This document shows positions 60,694 through 64,000 of a stretch of DNA of 64,000 nt, piece by piece. The stretch is from contig CP051187.1 of the NCBI GenBank assembly GCA_038087035.1, positions 5,151,001 through 5,215,000 on the forward strand. The letters are read 5' to 3'. The notes under the pieces were generated by a model. It ran no database searches. It had not been told where the DNA came from and saw only the letters and a list, made by a program, of their open reading frames with translations. The DNA comes from Gloeotrichia echinulata CP02. GTDB lineage: Bacteria > Cyanobacteriota > Cyanobacteriia > Cyanobacteriales > Nostocaceae. Every line of letters starts with the position of its first letter. Position 1 is the first letter of the stretch. The position numbers and the translations under genes were made by a program.

Positions 60694-61644
60694 CTAAATT
60701 CGCTTGACTCGCAGAACAATAAACTCTGCCAGTACATTGACTACAAGCGTCAAGAAAAATAGAACTAACGCCGCGTACATTAACGCCGCTACTTGCAAAC
60801 CACTAGCCTCAGAGAATTGATTTGCCAGTAGAGAAGAAATTGTATTGGCTGGTGCTAGAAGTGATAAGCTAATGTTGTTGGAATTTCCAATCAACATTGT
60901 CACAGCCATTGTTTCGCCCATTGCCCGACCGAGTGCTAGCATTATCGCACTCACAATGCCAGAAAAGGCAGCTGGGATGATAACTTGAAAAATTGTCTCC
61001 CAGCGAGTTGCGCCCAGTCCTACAGCCGCTTGGCGTAAACTCGGTGGAACGGAAATCAACGCATCGCGGGATATAGCGGTAATAATAGGTAAAGTCATAA
61101 TCCCTAAAATCATCCCCGCAGGTAACATTCCCGGTCCTGTAGGAGGAGTGTTAAAAAATGGTAAGAAGCCCAAGGACTCATTAAGCCATTTACCGACACT
61201 AGTTGTAATTGGCACTAAAATAAAAATGCCCCATATCCCGTAGACCACACTGGGAATGGCAGCCAAAAGTTCTACCAAAAATACCAATACCAACCGCATT
61301 TTTACTGGGAGAAAATCCTCGCTCAATAAAACAGCCGTACCAACCCCAATGGGTACAGATATCAGCAGCCCAATCAAAGCACTAACTAGAGTGCCATAAA
61401 CTTGAGGCAGCACGCCGTACTCATTTTTAACAGGGTTCCAGCTGCTTTTAACTAAAAAGCCCAGACCAAACTCTTGGATAGCTGGCCAAGCACCAATCGT
61501 CACCTGTAACGTAATCCATAATAAGATGCCAGCTACAGAGAGCGCGAAAATCCGAGTCAGCCAAATAAAGCTCCGATCCAGCGATTTGTCTAGTTCAGAG
61601 CGCTGTTTAATCTCTGATGACAGATTCTGTGAATTTGTAGTCAT
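60694..61644 (-). CDS. pstC: Phosphate ABC transporter permease PstC
   Basis: 316 aa. Membrane segments include IFALSVAGILLWITLQVTIG and VYGTLVSALIGLLISVPIGV; the SWNPVKNEYGVLPQVYGTL stretch is diagnostic of PstC. The EAA-like loop reads VPPSLRQAAVGLGATRWETI, followed by LALGRAMGETMAV. It pairs with PstA and lies about 95 bp after pstS in the operon. Confidence 0.95.
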   Translation of the reverse strand: MTTNSQNLSSEIKQRSELDKSLDRSFIWLTRIFALSVAGILLWITLQVTIGAWPAIQEFGLGFLVKSSWNPVKNEYGVLPQVYGTLVSALIGLLISVPIGVGTAVLLSEDFLPVKMRLVLVFLVELLAAIPSVVYGIWGIFILVPITTSVGKWLNESLGFLPFFNTPPTGPGMLPAGMILGIMTLPIITAISRDALISVPPSLRQAAVGLGATRWETIFQVIIPAAFSGIVSAIMLALGRAMGETMAVTMLIGNSNNISLSLLAPANTISSLLANQFSEASGLQVAALMYAALVLFFLTLVVNVLAEFIVLRVKRI

Positions 61645-61740
61645 GACTACGGAATTTAATGATTAAATTAGATAAAATTTGTGAGGGAACCAGATTAGTC
61701 ATTAGTCCAAACATTCACTGTGGACTGTTGACTATTCCTG

Positions 61741-62916
61741 CTATTTGCTAGCGCTAGTACCGCCGCCTACAGCAATTTTATAGTCTGGAGTGATTTGATC
61801 GGCAGCAGCGGCTACCTTGGCAATTACCTTTTCAGGTAAAGGAACATACCCTAGTTCTTTGGCCAGCTTCTGACCATCAGTTAAAGCGTATTCGATCATA
61901 GCTTCCATAGCCTTGGCTTTGGCTGCATCAGGATATTTCTTATACGCCATAATCCAAGTATAGGTAACGATGGGATAGGAATCTGCACCTTCTGGGTCTG
62001 TAATAAAGGCGCGGAGGTTTTCTGGTAGAGTTACTGCTGCTAAAGTTTTAGATGCCGACTCCTCGGTAGCAGCCACAATCTTACCGGCTTTGTTTTCTAA
62101 AGCAGCAAATTTGAGATTATTTTGTTTGGCGTAGCCGTATTCAGTGTAACCAATTGCGCCTTGAGTTTGTAGGATTTGGGCTGTTACACCTTCATTACCC
62201 TTGGCACCAACGCCTACAAGCCATTTGACACTTTTACCATCACCCACTTTATCTTTCCACTCTGGGCTGATAGCGCTGAGGTGTTTTGTGAACACACCGG
62301 TGGTACCGCTACCATCAGCACGATACACTACTGTAATCGGCAGTTTAGGCAGCTTGGCTCCTTCGTTAGCCTTAGCAATCAGGGGGTCATCCCAAGACTT
62401 GATTTTGCCTAGTAAAATATCAGTATAAACTGCTCTTGGTAGCTTGAGTTCAGGCACATCTGGCAAGTTGTAAGCTAGTACAATACTACCAGCAGTGACA
62501 GGTAGCAAAATTACGCCCTTATCAACCTTCTTGATTTCTTCATCCTTCATCGCCACATCGCTGGCACCAAAGTCTACAGTACCTTTGATAAATTGCTCAA
62601 CACCAGCACCGCTACCAATTGATTGATAGTCAACTTGCAGGTTAGGATATTTTTTGTTCAAGTCAATGAACCAACTAGAATACAGTGGTGCCGGAAAAGA
62701 TGCACCAGCACCCGTTAAGCTGATGTTACCACCAAGATCCAATTTTTTGCCTGGGTTGGTGGCAGTGGTATCTGTTGCACCACCAGGAGTTTCTTTAGCG
62801 GTAGGATTGTCTGTGGTTTGCTGTCCGCCGCAAGCAGTTAGGCTCAATATCAGTGTTAATGTGGATATTGATGCTGTGAATTTGTTTTTTTTTATATAAA
62901 TCAGACTTGATAGCAT
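61741..62916 (-). CDS. pstS: Phosphate-binding lipoprotein PstS
   Basis: 391 aa from the ATG at 62916; a TTG three codons upstream is less likely. The leader ISTLTLILSLTACGG ends in a lipobox (LTAC), so Cys is lipidated. The binding domain has LTGAGASFPAPLYSSWFIDL, YQSIGSGAGVEQFIKGTVDF and VYRADGSGTTGVFTKHLSAI, which are the phosphate-contacting Ser/Thr/Gly loops of PstS. A Thr/Asn-rich linker (about 35-65) separates the lipid anchor from the domain. First gene of pstSCAB, preceded by a Pho box. Confidence 0.96.
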   Translation of the reverse strand: MLSSLIYIKKNKFTASISTLTLILSLTACGGQQTTDNPTAKETPGGATDTTATNPGKKLDLGGNISLTGAGASFPAPLYSSWFIDLNKKYPNLQVDYQSIGSGAGVEQFIKGTVDFGASDVAMKDEEIKKVDKGVILLPVTAGSIVLAYNLPDVPELKLPRAVYTDILLGKIKSWDDPLIAKANEGAKLPKLPITVVYRADGSGTTGVFTKHLSAISPEWKDKVGDGKSVKWLVGVGAKGNEGVTAQILQTQGAIGYTEYGYAKQNNLKFAALENKAGKIVAATEESASKTLAAVTLPENLRAFITDPEGADSYPIVTYTWIMAYKKYPDAAKAKAMEAMIEYALTDGQKLAKELGYVPLPEKVIAKVAAAADQITPDYKIAVGGGTSASK

Positions 62917-62969
62917 CGCTGTCAATTCTTTGATAAATTTGCAGGTGAGCGCTTCTAAGATACCGCTAA

Positions 62970-63003
62970 AACGTTAACAACAAGGTTAATAAAAGGTTAA
63001 CAA
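62970..63003 (-). promoter_or_regulatory. Pho box (SphR/PhoB-type site) upstream of pstS
   Basis: On the minus strand three direct repeats occur at 11-bp steps: TTGTTAACCTT, TTATTAACCTT and GTTGTTAACG. This fits the cyanobacterial Pho box, direct repeats of PyTTAAPyPy(T/A) spaced by 3 bp. It lies about 55-85 bp before the pstS ATG on the correct strand, so phosphate-starvation induction by SphS-SphR is expected. Confidence 0.8.
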
Positions 63004-63160
63004 GCTGAGAGGAATGATTTTTCTTGGTAAACAGGTGTGAAAAGCTCCAAACCAAAAAGGTGAAAGAAAATATGCTACTTCTGAAGGTGTGAGTAGAACT
63101 TTAATGCCTATACTGGTGGCTATTGCTCTGATCTTTTGCCTTTCCCCTTTTTCATTATAA

Positions 63161-63748
63161 ATGTTTGCCGCTTCCAATCAATTATTATGGTCGATGATAG
63201 GCTTACTCCTGACAATGGGTGGCACCTTCCTAGAAGCTCATGGTATCACCTTACCTTGGAGTTGGAGCCAGCACGGAATTCAGACTTTTTCTTTAGGTGT
63301 CAGCTATCAAATTGGCGCGGTGCTGCTGGTGGGTTGTTTAGGCGGTAAAAATGCTGGCGCCCTCTCGCAAATTGCCTATTTAGTTATGGGGTTAACTTTA
63401 TTACCAGTATTTTCTGAAGGTGGCGGTATCGGTTATGTCAAGCTATCTCAGTTTGGCTATCTGCTGGGCTTTATTCCTGGGGCTTGGATTTGTGGCTATT
63501 TAGCCTTTGAAGCTAGACCCCGGCTAGAAACTCTGACTTTTAGTTGCCTGTGTGGCTTGTTAACTGTCCACATCTGCGGTATTAGTTATTTGATTATGAG
63601 CTATTTTTTCCAGTGGCAAGGTACAGAAAGTCTAGGCTTGATCTCCGCAATCCTCAAATATTCGTGGTTTGCACTACCAGGGCAACTAGCTGTCATCTGC
63701 GCCATTTCTGTAATAGCTTATATCTTACGTCACTTAATGTTTTATTAG
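63161..63748 (+). CDS. bioY: Biotin transporter BioY
   Basis: 195 aa, an S-component of the ECF type with about six membrane segments (LLWSMIGLLLTMGGTFLEAH; SYQIGAVLLVGCLGGKNAGA; YLLGFIPGAWICGYLAFEA). GGKNAGALSQIAYLVMGLTL and PVFSEGGGIGY are BioY family landmarks: the GxxxGxxSQ-like loop and the substrate-facing FxxGGG motif. No ECF ATPase or EcfT gene is nearby, which is normal for solitary BioY. The gene diverges from pstS; lspA follows by about 120 bp. Confidence 0.92.
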   Translation: MFAASNQLLWSMIGLLLTMGGTFLEAHGITLPWSWSQHGIQTFSLGVSYQIGAVLLVGCLGGKNAGALSQIAYLVMGLTLLPVFSEGGGIGYVKLSQFGYLLGFIPGAWICGYLAFEARPRLETLTFSCLCGLLTVHICGISYLIMSYFFQWQGTESLGLISAILKYSWFALPGQLAVICAISVIAYILRHLMFY

Positions 63749-63870
63749 TTATGAGGGGACTAGGAGCTAGAGACTAGGGGCGAGAAATTTAAAATTAAAA
63801 ATTCCTCCAATTCCCAAATCCTACTTCTTAATCTCTAGTCCCCAGATCCTAGTCCCTAGTCCCTAGTTCC
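63749..63870. repeat. Degenerate heptamer repeats between bioY and lspA
   Basis: Units such as CTAGGGG/GACTAGG at the left and TAGTCCC/CAGATCC at the right form two opposed groups (about 63758-63783 and 63834-63868) that could pair as a long hairpin. The last unit ends 2 bp before the lspA ATG. Confidence 0.65.
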
Positions 63871-64000
63871 ATGCGTTTAAAAAATCGCTTCTTCTGGATT
63901 GCTGCTTTGATAGCTTTTTTCTTGGACCAGCTGACAAAATACTGGGTGGTACAATCCTTTAAATTGGGACAAACAATACCACTATTACCAGGGATATTTC
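63871..64000 (+). CDS. lspA: Lipoprotein signal peptidase, partial
   Basis: The first 43 codons are in the window; the rest lies beyond the edge. RLKNRFFWIAALIAFFLDQL followed by TKYWVVQSF is the first membrane helix of LspA, with the DQxTK motif that characterises signal peptidase II, the enzyme that cleaves lipoprotein leaders before the lipidated Cys. Next comes LGQTIPLLPGIF, as expected. The catalytic Asp pair is outside. Confidence 0.92.
   Translation, partial: MRLKNRFFWIAALIAFFLDQLTKYWVVQSFKLGQTIPLLPGIF

Noticed and set aside
62986..63177. A 63-codon minus-strand frame between bioY and pstS
   Set aside because: It overlaps the Pho box and the bioY start and has no family signal.

Overview
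The window comes from a filamentous, probably heterocyst-forming cyanobacterium (Nostocales, Nostoc/Calothrix/Tolypothrix-like). The evidence is the many HIP1 palindromes (GCGATCGC), arrays of short tandemly repeated heptamers, numerous small inverted-repeat elements, and cyanobacterial gene families: a CyaC-type adenylate cyclase, DevBCA exporter, PsbP-like protein, a Mo-nitro_C domain protein, the hps (hormogonium polysaccharide) cluster and the two glycosyltransferases near it. The species cannot be named from the sequence alone.

Layout. 1-6123: the start of a tRNA-modifying methyltransferase (MnmD type), a two-domain rhodanese, an exported beta-barrel-like protein, and a FecR-domain protein with a roughly 400-residue Pro/Ala/Thr tail. 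6417-13265: glutathione reductase, then a region damaged by IS200/IS605 (TnpB) remnants: an esterase gene broken by a miniature element and cut by a TnpB fragment, hisC flanked by two inverted, nearly identical 332-bp TnpB fragments, a conserved hypothetical protein cut at the second fragment, a GNAT acetyltransferase and an internally deleted tnpB. 13922-18856: cyaC, a TolA/TonB-like envelope protein with octapeptide repeats, and tRNA-Gly(UCC). 19136-23293: small cyanobacterial genes (creatininase family, cupin, Mo-nitro_C, membrane-anchored hypothetical). 23339-27119: devBCA. 28231-34446: maf, psbP-like, a GAF-PP2C phosphatase, ftsY, nusB.

35209-48306 is a long minus-strand cluster that reads, in transcription order, hpsA (1611 aa), three pseudopilins (hpsB, hpsC, hpsD-like), a GT2 enzyme (hpsE-like), a fourth pseudopilin, a DUF2064-type nucleotidyl/glycosyltransferase, HpsJ and another GT2 enzyme. 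Together these look like a type II secretion/type IV pilus-like machine coupled to polysaccharide synthesis, as described for gliding hormogonia. 49184-57639: rpmB, htpG, two GT4-type glycosyltransferases and clpB. 57782-64000: a tnpB remnant, gloA, the phosphate operon pstSCAB with a recognisable Pho box, bioY, and the start of lspA.

The most distinctive signal is the density of small non-autonomous mobile elements. One 126-bp family (MITE-B) has three copies, each with a 10-bp target duplication. One of these sits on the hpsA stop codon and another is nested in a second repeat. A 97-bp family (MITE-A) supplies the last seven codons and the stop of a glycosyltransferase. A third element (MITE-C) can be delimited exactly because an empty copy of its target repeat lies 8.6 kb away. 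No intact transposase, prophage, CRISPR array or defence system is visible.
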